A stretch of 64,000 nt of DNA, from assembly GCF_902686445.1 (NCBI RefSeq), contig NC_062213.1, positions 9,793,241 to 9,857,240 of the forward strand. Reading direction: 5' to 3'. Under the pieces are notes generated by a model that worked only from the letters and a program-made list of their open reading frames with translations, was not told the DNA's origin and did no database searches. This document shows, in pieces, positions 13,601-28,600 of the stretch. Position numbers and translations under genes: made by a program. Every line of letters starts with the position of its first letter. Position 1 is the first letter of the stretch. This DNA comes from Sciurus carolinensis. Its lineage: Eukaryota > Chordata > Mammalia > Rodentia > Sciuridae.

Positions 13601-16600
13601 GGGAACACCTACCAGCAGAGCTGGGATAATGTTTGTGAGGTGCTGTATCTAGAGCCCCAGATGCGGCGCCTGGTACCCGGGAGGCTGGGCAGGAGGGGAT
13701 CTTGCTCTCTCCTGCGGCCTTTCCTGCTCAGCCCCCTTCAGCAGGAAAACCATGGCTGGCAGCAGGTGCCCTGGAACAGCAGTGTGCCGGGAAGCCTGAT
13801 TTACCAATCTGCTAGTATCAGGCAAAGATCAGGAGGCTGAGGGGCCAGGTCATGGTGCAGAAGGGCCCTGGCCAAGAGGACAAGAGAGGAAAGTCCCCTT
13901 AGCAGGTACCCACCACCCGCATCACCCTGCTGGAAAAACTGAAACTCTCTGAAGGGGCAGAGCACGCCTGGGCCAAGGGGGCTTGGGACAGGAATGCAAG
14001 CTGCCCCCCTACCTCCCGTCCCACACTGGGATCTTCTGTCCAATAGGAAATACAGGAAAAGAGAAGAAGGGGACAGCACTGGTTGAATGCTGGGAGCTAG
14101 GCTCTGTGCCAGCATCAAAACCCCAACACCACCATCACAGCACATGAGAACTGCCAGTTCAGGGGCACTTGCTCAGTGCCATGATGATTTACGGAATCAC
14201 CTCATCTCATTCCCAAATTGCCCTCTGCCTTGCTTTCCATGCCCTTTGCCCAGATGAAGAAACTGAGGCTCAGAGGTGACCAGCCCACTTAGGGTCCCAC
14301 AGGCAGAGACAGAGTAGGATTTGAACATGGTCCCACTCTGACCCAGGAGACACTCCTCACAGCCCCGCCGGATGCTGAATGTACTCGCCAGTCCAAGGGA
14401 GAAGCCTGATTTCCAGGGGTCTGTGTGCGTCATGCACCTGATCTGCACAGACACTCTGCACAGGCAAGGAACCACCATTTCTCAGGTGTGCGCTCAGCAC
14501 CAGGTAAGGTGGAGAAGAGGTTCTCATATCACCTCACAAGGGTCCCAAGGCTGTGCAGCCACACCATGGCACGAGAGCTCGTCTCTGCTCTGCGCTGCCC
14601 CTCCCTCTGTACCAGGCTGCTCGCTGTGCCAGAGGACTGATCTGCCTCACTCTCTGTTATGGTGCACGTGTCCCCAGTGACCAGGTGTCTAGGACTTAAT
14701 TCTCAGTGCAGGAGTGCTGGGAGGTGAGTCCAGATGAAGGGTGATCAGGTCTTGAGGGCTCTGCCCACACAAATGGACTATAAGACCAAGTTCTGCTCTA
14801 TCTTGCTCTGCCACACTCATTCCACACCTCTGCCATAGCAGGAAGGGCTTTACTAGATGTGGCCACTCGGTCTCGGACTTCCAGTCTCCAGAACCATAAG
14901 CCAAATGGACATCTGTTCATTATAAAGTACCTAGTCGGTGGTATTTTGTTATAGCAGCACCAAATGGACTAAGACTCTCTCCTTCTCATTCTTCCTCCCA
15001 AGTTTCAGCTCCACCTCAGTAATAGTAACTGTGGGTCCTGGAGGCAGAGAAGTCTCAGACACTGCATTGTGTTGTCCCTGTTAATGTTCTCACTGCATGT
15101 CAGGACTCTTTCAAAGGAATCTCATGGCCATCTCACTTATTAAGTAGTCTGGGAATATCTGTGTTTTGCTCAGGGTTGATGTAAGTGAGGCCCCTGACCA
15201 CAGTAGGCCACGCCCTGCTCTGTAATGCAGGTAGATTTGTTTTGAGGTTAGTTATTATGTGTTATTATTGAGGTTAGTTATTATTTGTTTCTAGAAACAG
15301 CAATGAATGTGCAAGGATTCTGCCTTGTTTTCCATGCCATTTGCCCATTTGAGTCACCATATTTGTGAGATAGATAATTGGGTCAGAAGCTTAGAGCAGA
15401 ACAGTGATAGCAAGCAATGAGTTCATGGATGAAGCCCTGGTGCCACCACCTTGTCCCCACAGTCAGGCACTCCAGTGTGTCCAAGGTTGATACCTGTTGC
15501 CAGTGGAAATCCTGACCCTGGTTCCACGTTTCTTCTACATCCCACGGACTCTGGCCGAGACCCCATGTCAGAACCTAGGAGGAATAAGAGCGCTCGTAAT
15601 GTGGAGGGGCAGGAGGGACATTCCTTTGGGTTACTAAACAGTGGTAGCAGGAGTACAGGAGATGCTCATGGCCCCAGCCAGGTGCTGCAGATGAGACCTG
15701 GAACCGACATGAAGCCCAGATCCGCACTCCTTGACTTCGACCCAGCGTCAGCCAAGCTCTCAGCAACAAACCACCAATGTCCACGTCGCTGCAGCTGCTG
15801 ACATTTACCCCTCAGAGGAAGCAAAATGCTCATGAACTCTGGTGCTCACAACACCCTGAGAAGGCAGGGAATGGGATGCCCGTGTTCCTCCTGAGAGAGT
15901 CGGCACTCGGGGGGCAGGGGTGGATGGTGTATCCCAGACCACTTAGGTGGTCAGCAGACACACTGCAATTGGGAAAAAGTCAACAAAGTGCTGCAGCACC
16001 ACTCTCTTGGGGTCCTGGTCCTCCACCCTGAGCCTCAGGGAGAAGGACATAGGGCCAAGCCCCCTTGGAGAAGTGCCTCCCAGGGTTGGGGGCAGCCTCC
16101 ACACTCCCATCCTGATACAAGGTCAGATTGTCAGTGAATTTCATCTCCCAGGGACCAAGAGCTGCCCCCACTATCCTTTCTTTGGTTTCCACACTGTTCA
16201 CTTTCCTTTTAGACCGTGGGATCTTATCTGATGAAGATCCGGGGCCTCCTGTCCCACAGACAGCTCTCCTTAGAAAGCGGTCCTACCTGTCTCTACGGGA
16301 GCAGAGCGCTCTGTGAATGAGGGACGGCCAACCTCAAGGAACCATCGCCCCAGCCAGCTTACCTTTCCAGAGGTAAACCTGCTGGAAACTGGTAGCAACG
16401 GTGTCTTGAGTTCTTTCCAGGGGAGCCAGACCTGGAAAGGAGGAGAGCCATTTTTATGCACTGGCACGTTCTTGGTCTCATCAGACGCCCACTGTCACCA
16501 CAACTGTCCTACCTTCCCCCCAAATTCCCCTAGACCTGAGAACCCAGCTTCCCACACAGAATGTCCCAAAGTCCCCTGGAGCTCTACTCCTGCTCTCTTG

Positions 16601-19600
16601 TATAAAACCAGAGCTGGTCAGACCTCAAGTGTCCTGCTCAGGACATCAAAAGGACTCTTGATGAGGAGTCATGAACCTGTGGCAGAGGAGGATGGCTTAG
16701 GATGCTGGGATTGGCTTATAGAAAACAAAGTCCCCGGGAGGTGCAAGAGCGGGTTTCCCACATTGCTTAGCTCCTTGAGACTCCTGCCTCCTTGGTGAGT
16801 GTGCTGGCACCCACCAATCCCTCCCACCTCATTCCAGTGAGGACAGAATAATGTACAGCTGTTCTCTTCTGGGTCCTCACTGACAAGCAACCCATTGTTG
16901 GCAGTTGTTAGTATTTAATTTATTACTAATTAAATTTTCTTTTCTGGTGAATGCTGCTCCCTGGAGGCCACCCTGGACAAGACTGGGTTTTCACACTATT
17001 TCTTGAGTTCCATGTTCTTCTTTTGCCTCCTGCGGTCCTCGGACCCTGCCAATTCCCCCTATGTCAAGGGAGACTGAGAAAAGGGCTCAGAAACCATGAA
17101 CCTGGAGTAGGACAACCCCACACTACAGAAGCTGACAGCTGGAACATCAAGACATGAACAGAGTTTGTTTTTAATTATTACTAGGAGCCTGTTCTAGATG
17201 AGTAGTTTGGACCCTTTGTGCAGCACTGTGATGAGCTCCTTCCATACATCACCCAATTTAAACCTCACCACCAGGCTGTAAGGGAATGTCTCCAAGCTCC
17301 AGGTGAAGAGTTCAAAGTCAAGGGAGGTCAATGCCAGAGCTCAAATCCCATTTGTTAGGCTTCACGGTCCACGCTCTTAACCAATGCCCCGAGGAGAGGA
17401 TCGCATATTCCATAACCCTGTCCATCCCTAGAGGCACACAATCTAAAGGTTCTTGTGTTGAAAGAGACATGCTCTCAGCGACATGGACAATTCAGCAGTC
17501 GCAGCAATGAGCTGCCCCAAGGATGATGCCCTCCATGTCAGCAGGGAGCCGAAAACCCTGAGCTGCGCTGCTACTGGATTGTGCTGCAGAATGGAAGTGA
17601 AGAATGCTCCCAGGACTTCTGCAGCTGCCCTGTGTGGGGCGACGTGTTTCCTAAAGGGCACACCCCGGATCCTCTCACGCCCTCAAGAGGGTGGTAGTCA
17701 CTGAAAGCAGAGCCCATGTGAGCCTGACATCTGGGGACCCAGGCTTGGCTCTCTGAAAGTGTGAGGCTCGTTCTGCACACCGCGGAGGAGACCACACCGC
17801 ACTCCCTGCGGCCCACAGAGCAGCAGCTGTCGCTGCCTGGTGCTCTCCTCCCTCCCTCCATCATTTGCTCAGGATAAAGGTCAAGATGTGGAGTTTTGGT
17901 CCTTGTCACAACAGAAACCAGAGAGATCTTTTAATACCCAAATCTATTTGATGTACTGATTCTTTCAAGATAGATAACTGTTTTGGTAACGCAGATGTAA
18001 ATGGAGCTTTCAGAATACTTCAGGCTGTGTGTTATGAGTCCTAACCTATAAAAGCGGATTAAAGAACATCTTATCCCTAAGCTGCTTTACTGCTCTCAAA
18101 TGCCAGCCTGAAGCCAGGGACCACTTCAGGAACTAGTTCACCAAGGGATCCTGCAGGGCATTAGATGGTGGGTCCTCCCAGGCCTGCCCCTAGATAAGAG
18201 CAATAGTCCTTCCAGGATTCTCAGAGAGGTTCCTTGCCTCTCCGGAGCCTATTTGACTGACTGAGCTGTGGCACCTTTCAGTCTGTCTGGACCATCTTGT
18301 TTTTGTCTGGTCTGTGTCCTGCTTTACATGAAGTGGGAAATCACAGATGCCTTCCATTGCCCACACAAGAATGGGTGACCACACAGGTGCACACAGGTTT
18401 TGACTGTGCTCAGACCCAGAATGCACTGAGCTGCACAGGGTCCAGGTCCACATGTGCCCTTCGTCCATCTCAAGTCAACAGCGCCTGCGTCTTCCGGCCT
18501 GGGAAATAAGGTGTCTCCACCTCAAACTGGGTTTCCAGTCCAGGGGAGCACGGTTAAATCTGCACGTGCTCCTGAGTGCCGTGGTCCACCCAGCAGGTGC
18601 CCTAACCAGCAGCTGCAGAGGCTTTTGTGCCCTAGGGAGCATCTTCGTAATGACCACAGGGAAGCAGCAGCTCCCCAGTGATTTTTATTATTACAATGAT
18701 TGCCAGGTCTCCACAGGGCACTAGAAGCCTAAAGCGGACACATATTCCCAAAGACCCCCTTGTCCTAGGGAGCAGAGGCTGACGCCGAGAAGAGCTTCAG
18801 ACCTCGGGGGACTGGAGAGCTGAGGACATGGCCCGAGCTGGCTTCCCTAGCTGGCTTCACCTCCATGCCTGCCCATGATTCTCCACTCTTGAGACTCCTC
18901 GTCCTGTCCCTCCGTCTGGTTGCCTCTGTCACAGAACTGCTCTCGCTTGAAGAGCACGAGCTGCTTGCTGGAGCTCAATGCCACCTCTGGGAATCCCTCT
19001 TCCCTCTGTCTCTCAGGTAAATATCAGACGGACGTGTAAACAAGCTTGCTTTTCTCTCCTCAACCTGTCTCGTTACAGAAGTCTCTTCTGACTAAGAAGA
19101 GATCATGTCTCCTTCCATGAGTTCTGCGCGGCCTCGCGCCCAGTTGTCCCGTGGATGCCGTCTTCCCTGCCGCCTGCAACGCTTCTCTCAGGCCTCCCGT
19201 CCAAGCAGACTTTCTTCTCCCCACCCGCAGCCCTTATTTCTTGCATTAGCTCAACCTCTACTCATTCTCTAAGAACTGGTTCTCCATCACCTGCTTCTGG
19301 AGGTTTCCCTGAACCCTCTGGTGGGAGGGTGGCGCCCCCGCACTGAGAAGGCCCATCTTCTGTCTTAGAGCTTGGCCAACACCCAGCTTGATGTCCTCTG
19401 AGCTTCCTGATGCCAGGACCCAGGCTTAGTCCTCTTTATATCCTCCACCCGGCACAGTCTAGGTACAGAGCTGGTGTCCAGGACATAAAAGAATGCACGG
19501 GGGAAGCGTGAGGGAGAACAAAGCCAAGGTGGACGTCCAGCATCCGCCAAAGAAGCGTGGGGCCTTCTGCCCATGTGTAAGCTTGGCCACCAAATCAGTT

Positions 19601-22600
19601 CCTAAAACACACCTTTAGCCCTTCACTGCCCTCCCAAACCTTCCTGAGCCCCCTTCAGTTGGTTTTGAGAAGGTCATTCTCCCTCTTCCCTGCTCCACAG
19701 AGTCGGCTGCTCGGACACTTCCAGTCCACCCGTGGGGGCTGAGTGAGGCCTCCCGCTGCCCAGCAGGCCAGCAGGCTGGGACGCAGGGTGGCGCCCTCTG
19801 TGATCAGGGCTCAGGAATGTGTCCACACCTAGAGCCCCACTCTGCAGTGCTGGTGGGTGCCGCATGGTCTTCACTTACTTGTGAGCACCTCCGCGAGGTC
19901 CACACTCTATCTGTGGCAATTAGTTCTAACCTACACCCTCGGAGAGGGCAGGTCCGAAGCTGGAAAGCACGCTCCAGGAGAGATGGAGCGGCTTTGAAAG
20001 CTGCTGTCCAGGCGCCCACTCCAGAGAGGAGCCGTGGGCACACCTACCTGCTCCTGTGACCCCAGCTAACACAGGGCTTTCTGAATTAGCATAATGAGTC
20101 TAGAGATACAGTCGAATTGGCCCACTGGGTACTGTCCGAGTTGTGGATGGGCTAAAGTGCCGTAGACCGCTCACCGCGGCTCTGGTCACCTCAACCCTGG
20201 GCTCCTGGGACTCCATGCCAGTCGGCCTGTGGCCTAGCCTGAGGATGCATGCCCATCAGATTCTGATGAGAGGGGTGGGTCTGCCGAGCGAAGAGTGCCT
20301 CCTGAGCCAGGTGCCAGAGGAACACTTACAAGGACAGAACTGCGACTCCACTGAGCTCACGGACGGGTGCCTCTCTCCAAACCAACTGCTTGGATGGTGG
20401 CTGGATTTGGAGACTGGTGGTCATTGAGAGCCACTGATGAGCTGTGGGGTCACCTAAACTCTAAAGGGTACCTTCACTCGGAATAGCCTCGGGCGGGAAC
20501 CCTGTCGTGGTTGAGGAGGCTTGGGACAGCAGCAGAGCTGGTCAGATGAGGCTGACCTGTGACCTGAGGCAAGACGTCAGCACTATCCCCTGGGCTCTGC
20601 CCGTGGGGTGGAGCCTGGGCCCCCAGCCTCGGGGAACCACGCCTGGTGGCCGCACCAACGCAAGGGCACTCTCCCGGAGGTCCCCTGCTCAACTGTCTCC
20701 TCGCCTACACGTGTGGCACTGCCCTAACAGAGCCAGGGGTTAGGATCACCACTGGACACCACGCAGCAGGAATAAGTGACCCTGGAGAAACGAAATCTGT
20801 GCTGTGCCACCTACAGGACGTGCCCTCCACCCTCTCTGCTTCTCTCTCAGCAAACGCAGAAAAGGCCATTTAGCTCCGGGCTGCAGACTGGACGGCATGA
20901 GCTGCTGGAGCTCTTTGGGCAGCTTGGTTCTCATTCACGTGCACATCAAGACCTGGTCAGTGCCTCCAGCCCAGGACCTTCTAAGCCCTTTTTTCTCGAA
21001 ATGAGAAGGTCAGTCCAAAAAAAAAAAAAATAGTTGAAAGCATCCTGATTTGCCACGGGAACTTGGGGCGAGGCGACGCTGGGTGGATCCTCTCTCCATA
21101 TACACGTCTCCATATACAGAGATCTAGTCCCAGCCACATCGGTCCCTGATGGCAGGAGGTGTCCACCCCGAGTCAGATGGTCTCCGGGAGTTTGGGGCTG
21201 TCCAGAGCGCACTGGTTTTGCTGTGGGCTGGATTAGAAGTCAGCCTGGACTTCAGGGGCGGGTCCCCGGGTGGGCGTGGGTGGTCTTTCAGCCGCTGAGC
21301 AGGAAGGAGCTAAGGGAGCCTTCTGGGTTCCTGCGATGCTTGCCACCCACTAAGTGGCCCCACGAGGCTGGGAGCTCCTTGACGGCAGAGACCGTCCCAC
21401 CCGCCTGGTACCTGGCTGTGTCTCTCGTCGCCTCGAAGAGATTCCACGCATGAGCCATGGAGGGAAGACCACAGGTGGTGGCCATGCTGAGAGGACTGTC
21501 ACCAGTTCGCCTCCTCCACACCAACCGCATCTCCCTCTTGTCTTGCCACTCACCCAGGCTGAGGGTTTGAACCAGCCATGGCACCAAGACAAAGGCTGCC
21601 CTGCACTACATCCTCAAGGGTCACATCTGCCTCCCAGATCAGCAAAGGACCGGTTTTGCGGGTGGACATGAAAGTCTTCGCATAAGGCACTGTGGATACT
21701 GACGCGCTTACTGTTTGACCTGCGTGTCTCCCGGTTGGTGGTTTCCTACACCAGCAGCCAATCCATTTCTGCTTCGTAAGTGAATGCTGCTTCTCCATTG
21801 ACCAGCCACCTGCTGACCAGATCCTGACCCCAGCCATCAGCTGGCTAGTTAGAAAGCAAGATGTCCTGCTGAGCACCTCTGGGATGTGCAGCAGGGGAGA
21901 CCAGGCACCAAGGACTCAGAAAATGATGTCCTACGCCACCACCTGCAGAGCATGCACACCTCAGTGTGCACAGTCAGTGATCTGTAAGGGCCCCTATTTC
22001 ACAGATCCTGACCCAAGGCTCAGGAGCATAAATGCCTTGATAAGGTCACAGAGCTGTAGGGAAGAGCAGGATTCAGTTCCAGGAATTTTAAACCCAAACT
22101 ATGCTCCAAAGCCCTCCTCACCTTGCTCTGTGGGCTTCCTGAGCACCCCTCCATCTCTCCTGGCTGCCCCGGGGTAGCAGTCTCTTCATCCTCCTCACAC
22201 TGGCAAGACCAAGGCCTGAGAAGGTCATAACTGAGCAAGCATTCACGATGCAATTTGAATCCTGGGGTCTGTGCAGTTGACATTTTAATGACTGCCCTTA
22301 ATTGTTCAATGGAAAGAAAAAGACTGGCCCGCAACCAAATTTGAAAAGAACAGTTTGTCATTTTTTTGTTTTGTTTTGCTTTCATTCCTCCTGGTCTTTC
22401 AATCCATCCCATGCTCTCTCCTTTAGTTGTTCATATCTCTGCAATCTTCATTTCTCTTCCCCTCCATCAGTGTCTGCTCTGAGGAAAGGTTATCTATCAG
22501 TCATTTACACTTTAGTAAAAATTTAAACCACTGTGCTTCTTGTCCCAGCAGTTAATTGTACTTAAATACTGACCTTTTGTTGTGGAAAAGGACTTGTGCC

Positions 22601-25600
22601 CTATTGTTCTCATTTGGAACCTTCTGATCAGTCTATGCATAAAGGCAACCTCTGCTGTGAATTATTAAAAATATACCTCAGGCTAGCTGAAGTCCCCATA
22701 ATAGAATAGTTTTCTTAAGCCTTGTCCTACCCCAGAAAACACACACATAAAAGTCACTAAAAAAATGCAAAGTCTTCAAAAGTCATTTAGTAATCACTGA
22801 TTTGCAGAGAGGCCAGACAAGGGCAAATTCTTCATTTCTTGGGCACATACCAAGCACATGCTCTGGAGCAAGCAATTCGCTATGAATTTATTGCCCATGA
22901 ATATATCATATGTCTTTCTTGAAATGTCTGTTTTCACCCTGGGCTACCTCTCGAAGTAATGAATACCACATGTTCAGTAACTGTCATATAAATAAGCTAT
23001 TTGATTTTATTTACCCCAAAAGAAACTATTTAAACCTCATGGAATCTCAACAAGTTCTGCAATGTTTTTTCCATGCTTTGATTATGGTGCACCCAGCAGA
23101 TACTTTTTTGTATATCTTTGATGCCAGGTTTTATGCTCTATGGTGTGATTCCAGAAATTAATAATATATAATCCAGTTTTTAAATATTACAATGAGCAAT
23201 GAAAGATGTTTTTAAAATAATCACAATATGTATGCGAATGCTGTATATCAGGCGCCGTCCAGTTCTTCACCTGTGCTACCCATGGGTGCCACTGGAGGCT
23301 GGCTCCGCAGCTCAGCTCCGAGCCAGGAGGCCTGGTTCCCACCCTGCCAACCACTTCCCAGCTCTGAAGTCCTCAGATGTTGCCTCCCTGCTGTGAACTT
23401 CAGGGTCTCACGCTGTGAAGTAGAGACAAAGGTAGGAACGAGCTCCCTCGGGGAACCATGTGAACACACGCCAGGCATCAGCATGGGGCTGCGCCACAGA
23501 AAGCCCTGGCTGTCATTGTCCCCTCTGCCACCTCCACAAGGCTGACGTTGAGGCTGGTGTGGCCAGCACTCCCATTCCACAGACAAGCAGCCAGACCAGA
23601 GGAGACACTGATTTCCTAAGATCACACAGCAGATTCCAAACCCTAACTTGCCACCACAGGGAAGTCCTGACAGACAGGCAGAGGCTCCGCCTTTCAGGAG
23701 GGAGGGGGCTATGGGAAGTGCAGCAGCAGAGGAAGCAGTGCGCTCCTCAGGTGATCGGGAGGGCACGTGGCGGAGGTGACAGGAGTCCTCACCACTAGAA
23801 TACAGAGAACCGGGGGCCGCGTCCTGCAGTGACAGAGCCTGGGAGCACCTGCAGGGTGCCTCCTCTGGCCTAGTTCTCACGTGTGTGCGTGTGGTGTGTA
23901 TGTGTGTATGTGTGTATGTGTTCTGGTTCTCACACTCAAAAGCCTGGAAGAAAGAAGGGTCCCAAGGGCTTCCAAAGGAGAGACAGGGAAGGAGAAACCA
24001 GACGGCGACTCCTGCTTCCTGAGCCTGCGGAGCTGGCCCTGTCCCTGGAACCTGCCATAACTAGGCTGTACAGCTGCTGGGGCCACCTGAGTCTCCACTC
24101 GCAGCAGGGAACCCAGGGGTGCGTTGGGGTCATTCTGTGGGTTCACCCTGATCATGTCCACACACTCTTCACTTGACTCTGCGGTGTTCATGGAGGGTAC
24201 AGAGCTCGAGTCCTGCCTCCTGGCTTCTGGTTTGGCCATGTGACTTGCTTTATTCAGGGGGACGAGGCAGAAAAGACAGACTGACCAGTGGTGACCTTAA
24301 GAGACTCTGCTCCCCTTTCCTTGTTCTTTCCTGCTTCTGCCACCTACAGGGGAGAACAGGCTCATCCCAGGGAGGATGAGGCCCCCACACAGCAGGCCCA
24401 GGCCTCCTAGCTGGGTCCAGACAGCTCAGCAACGCCATCCAAGCTGGACTCAGGGAACCCGCAGAGGTGAGCGGAGCTGCCCACCCGGCCGCCCAGTCTG
24501 CAGCCTCCTTCGGTCCTGTGAGCTAAGCTGCTGCCCGGCTGGAACGGGCCGAGCTGGTGTGGGCGTCTCCCAGCAGCATCGTCAGAACACTCCCCTTTCA
24601 GAAGGGGCCTCTCTTCAGAGCAGAGTCTTGCAGACTGCGAGAGGCATTTTAAAGGAACATGGACACAGGGACTTACTCTCCACGAACTCCTGGCCTCCAA
24701 GACGAAATGTCACCTGGCGGCTTCCCTGGTCATACGTCACACCAGGACACGAAGCATTGGCCTGAGCTTCAGACGAGGTTGCCCAGTCATCCATGTTGCA
24801 GAGCAGGACATCAGGGGAGGTCAGCAACCCACAGAAGATGGGCCCTGAGAGCAGAGAGGGAGGAGAGAGGATGGGAGGGAGGCCCAGGGGCGAGTCTGCC
24901 AGGAGGCTGACTGACTCTCCAGGCTGTGGTGAAGGACGTGGTGGACTCTGTTCCTGGTCGTCAGCAGATCCGGCCAGAGCTGCCCGCTGACCGGCGGGAG
25001 GAGAGCCTGTGCCTGACACTCACGTGGCCCCCGTGGAGGGCCGAAGGCAGCCCTGCTGGTGCAGAAGCACAGGGCACAGGCTGGGGGCGGGGCGGCAAGC
25101 GAGCTGCCAGCCAGAGGTGTTGTGCGAGCAAGGACTCCTGGGCTTGCTCCCTGGAACAGAAGACTTTTCCATATATGATCCCAAGGAAAATAAATCGGCC
25201 TTTCCAACTTGAGGGATCATAGGGTCCAGAAAGCAATCGAGCATCTGGCGAAATTGCAGTGTCCACCAAAGACGTGCTTAGTTCAAAGAGGCAGCGGGTT
25301 GGGACTACGGGGTTGCCAAATATGGGAACGCAGGAGGCCAAATGGTGTGTGCATGTACGTGTGTGTGTGTGTGTGTGTATGTGTGTGTGAATGTGTGTGC
25401 ATGTGTGTATGTGTGTATGCGTGTGAATGTGTGTATGTGTGAATGTGTGTATGTGGTGTGTGTATATGAGAATGTGTGTGTGCATGTGTGCATGTGTGCA
25501 CGTGCATATGTGTGTGTGTGTGCACGTGTGTGTATGTATGTGGTGTGTGAATGTATGTGTGTGTGAATGTGTGTGTGTGGTGTATGTATGAATGTGTGTG

Positions 25601-28600
25601 TATGTGGTGTGTGTATGCGTGAATGTGTGTATGTGGTGTGTGTATGTATGTGTGTGAATATGTATGTGAGAATGTGTGCATGTGCATGTATGAATGTGTG
25701 TGTGTGCATGTATGTGCATGTGTGTATGTGTGTATGTGTGTGCATGTGTGTGCGTGTGTGTATGTGTATATGTATGTGAATGTGTGTGTGTGTGGTATGT
25801 GTATGTGTGTGCATGTGTGTGCGTGTGTGTATGTGTATATGTATGTGAATATGTGTGTGTGTGGTATGTGTATGTGTGAATGTGTGTGTATGTGGTGTGT
25901 GTATGTGAGAATGTATGTGCATGTGTGCGTGTGTGTATGTGTGTATACGTGCACACGTGTGTGTATGTGTGTGTGGTGTGTGAATGTGTGTGTATGTGGT
26001 GTATGTGAGAATGTGCATGTGTGTATGTGTGTGTGTATGTGTGAATGTGGTGTATGTGTGTATGTGTATGTGATGTGTGTGTATATAAGAATGTGTGTGT
26101 GTGTGTGTGTGTGTGTTTCCTTATGTAAACACTAACATGACTCCACATCATATAATCACAGAGTAATAAACCTAGAACGGATTTTAGGGATGGCTTTACT
26201 CTAATGCTGGCCCCACCCCACTCCAACAATTCCCAATAATCCCCTCCTGGACCCTTGGTGGTATGTGAGACTGTCAGCCCCCTCTGTGGCCACCCTCTCC
26301 CACCATGATTCTCCCACCATGGTGCTCCTGGGGCTTCTCCCTGCGGCTGGCTGCTTCTTCATGTCTCTCTGCAGAGTTTCTACCCTTTTTGTGGGTAGTC
26401 ACTGGGATCAGCCCATCGCCCCTTTATCTTCTCTCTTCCCAGGAGATCCCACCACACCCACACCTTCCCACACCCCCTCAGTGCTGCCCACCCACGTTAA
26501 TGCCTCCCCCCAGGCTTCCTTCAGAGCTCTGGAGCTTTGCACTCAAAAGCTTAGGCCACGTTTTGTGGATGTCTCAAAGCTGCTTCAAATTCAGCGTACC
26601 CCACATGGACTTACGACCACCCTGAACCTCCCTCTCTCATCACTGAACATGGCACCTGGTGTCTTCCATGATTTGCCCCACGAGCAGACCATCCAGTCCC
26701 GGGAATAAGCTAGATACTCGAGAATGAGCTTCCACACCCCTCTTCCCTAATCCCTGCTGGACTAGCTTCCTCGGGAGGCCTGAGCCTGCCTCCTTTCCCC
26801 ACCGCCCTAGCCCAAGCCACCACCCTTCCTACATGTGAGATGTTCCCAGAAGACTCATGTGTTACAGGCTTGGCCTCCAACACAGCCAGGTCCAGAGGTG
26901 GGGACTTGGGGAGCCATGGATCATGAGGGTCACTAATGGATTCATACTCTGATAGCATTGTGGGAGGTGGTGGAAATTTCAGGAGATTGGAGGAAGGAGG
27001 TCACTGGGGTGTGCCTTGGAAGGCTGTTTCTCGTGCCACCCCCACTCTCTCCCACTTCCCCGGTCTCTCCGTCTCTCCCTCTCTCCCTTCTGGCTGAGGG
27101 AGCTGAGCAGCTTCCGCCATGTTGTCCTGCCTCACCTCAGGCCCAGAGCAATGGAGTCAGCTGGTCATGGACTGAATCAGCCTCTGAAACCATGAACCAA
27201 AATAAATCTTTGCTCTCCCAACTTACGTTTCTCAGATGTTTGGCCCAGTGACGAGAAACTGACTCACTCGCCTGCCTCTGCAGTGGTAGCTCCTCTCTGA
27301 CCCCTCTGCATCTACTCCGCCCCAAGCCCAAGACGCTCTCCACACTCCACACTGCTGGTTTCAGACCCAAATGTCCTTACTCAGAACTTTTGGTGGCATC
27401 CAGTTGTGCTGAGAATAGAGACGACTGTTTTTACAGCCCACGGGGTTTCTGGCGTGGTCCTCCCCCTCCCGCGCCTCTCCTGCCCCTTCTCAAGGCCCCG
27501 CTCCTGCTGTTCTCCCTGCCAGCTCACAGTGTGCTTCTGTGCTCTGCCCCGGTCCCCACAGGGCCTTTGCATGTGCTGTCCCCTCCACTAAGAATTACCT
27601 CCCTCTTCTCCTCACTGAGTTAGAACCTACACAGTGTTCAAGACTACCGAAGTCTTTGTTGATCTCTTGAATAGGGCAAAACTCTTATTACGCGTGTTTT
27701 TGTATAATAATAATATGCAATAAGTAACTCTGCTTCAGAGCCTCGTAATTAACAATTATCCTCTCCTTCCTCGAGACCTGAGAGAAGGTGGGGGCAGGAG
27801 AAGGGCACAAGCTCTCAGTAGCATGGATCAGGAAAGAGGAGTCCAGTGTGCTGAACTGACCACTGGAATCTGGGCGACAGAGGAAACTGGGTGACTTCCC
27901 TGCCCGGGACCCACCCATTCACCAGCACTGCTCTGCACTTAGCCAATTACAGGCTCTACTCAGACCGATGCAGGGATGCAGGGTTGCTTTGCCCCTGGGG
28001 GAGTCCCACTCTACCTGGGAAAGGGGTGTGGGCACATGGCAGCAGAGAGAAGGGACCAGCTGGTACTTGAGGAGAGGAGCGTATGGGTGGGTCCAGAGCT
28101 GCCCAGGCCGCCTTGAGGGTGGTGTGCAGCCACAGGCAGTGGGGGAGGAACAGGGAAGGGCTAGGGGCTGGAGGATCACCAGGAAGGAAACGGGGCAGCC
28201 TAAGCCGAGATGGGGCCGGGAAGGAGGCGATGAGGAGCCACCAGAAGTCAGAGTAGGAAACCAGCAGAGGAAGGAAGGTTTGGGGAGAGGGAGCCTCAGG
28301 CTGCAGGGGCTGCGGTGGGGAAGGGGAGCTGGGGACAGGAGCTGGCAGGGGCAGGGGGCCCAGGGCTGTCTGTGGCCTGCGGTGTGGACTTGGAGAAGGA
28401 GGGGCAGGGAGCTGGCGAGGGCCCAGGGCCACGGAGAGTCGCAGCGGAGCAGCAGGGAAGGGAGGCAGCAATGGCTCCCAACCCCAGGAGGCAGGCTGGT
28501 CCTCCCCAGGGCAGACCTCGCTCCAGAGTGATGACATGGCAGGTGCTTAAACACACCTGCCTGCTGAGAACACGCCTCCATTCTCCGTGGTACACGCGGA

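Larger units (their letters stand above)
12610..15493 (-). other. TG: TG intron 29
   Basis: A 2.9-kb intron with two MIR-like remnants (13,470-13,660 and 14,110-14,335) and an MST-like LTR (14,680-14,976). Confidence 0.85.

Noticed and set aside
24961..26229. A 422-codon open frame rich in His and Thr
   Set aside because: It is the GT/CA repeat read as protein; it has no domain and spans known TG intron sequence.
27919..28581. Proline/serine-rich 220-codon frame and overlapping frames on both strands
   Set aside because: A GC-rich, purine-biased stretch of TG intron 26 is open in several frames by composition; no homology or exon structure is seen.
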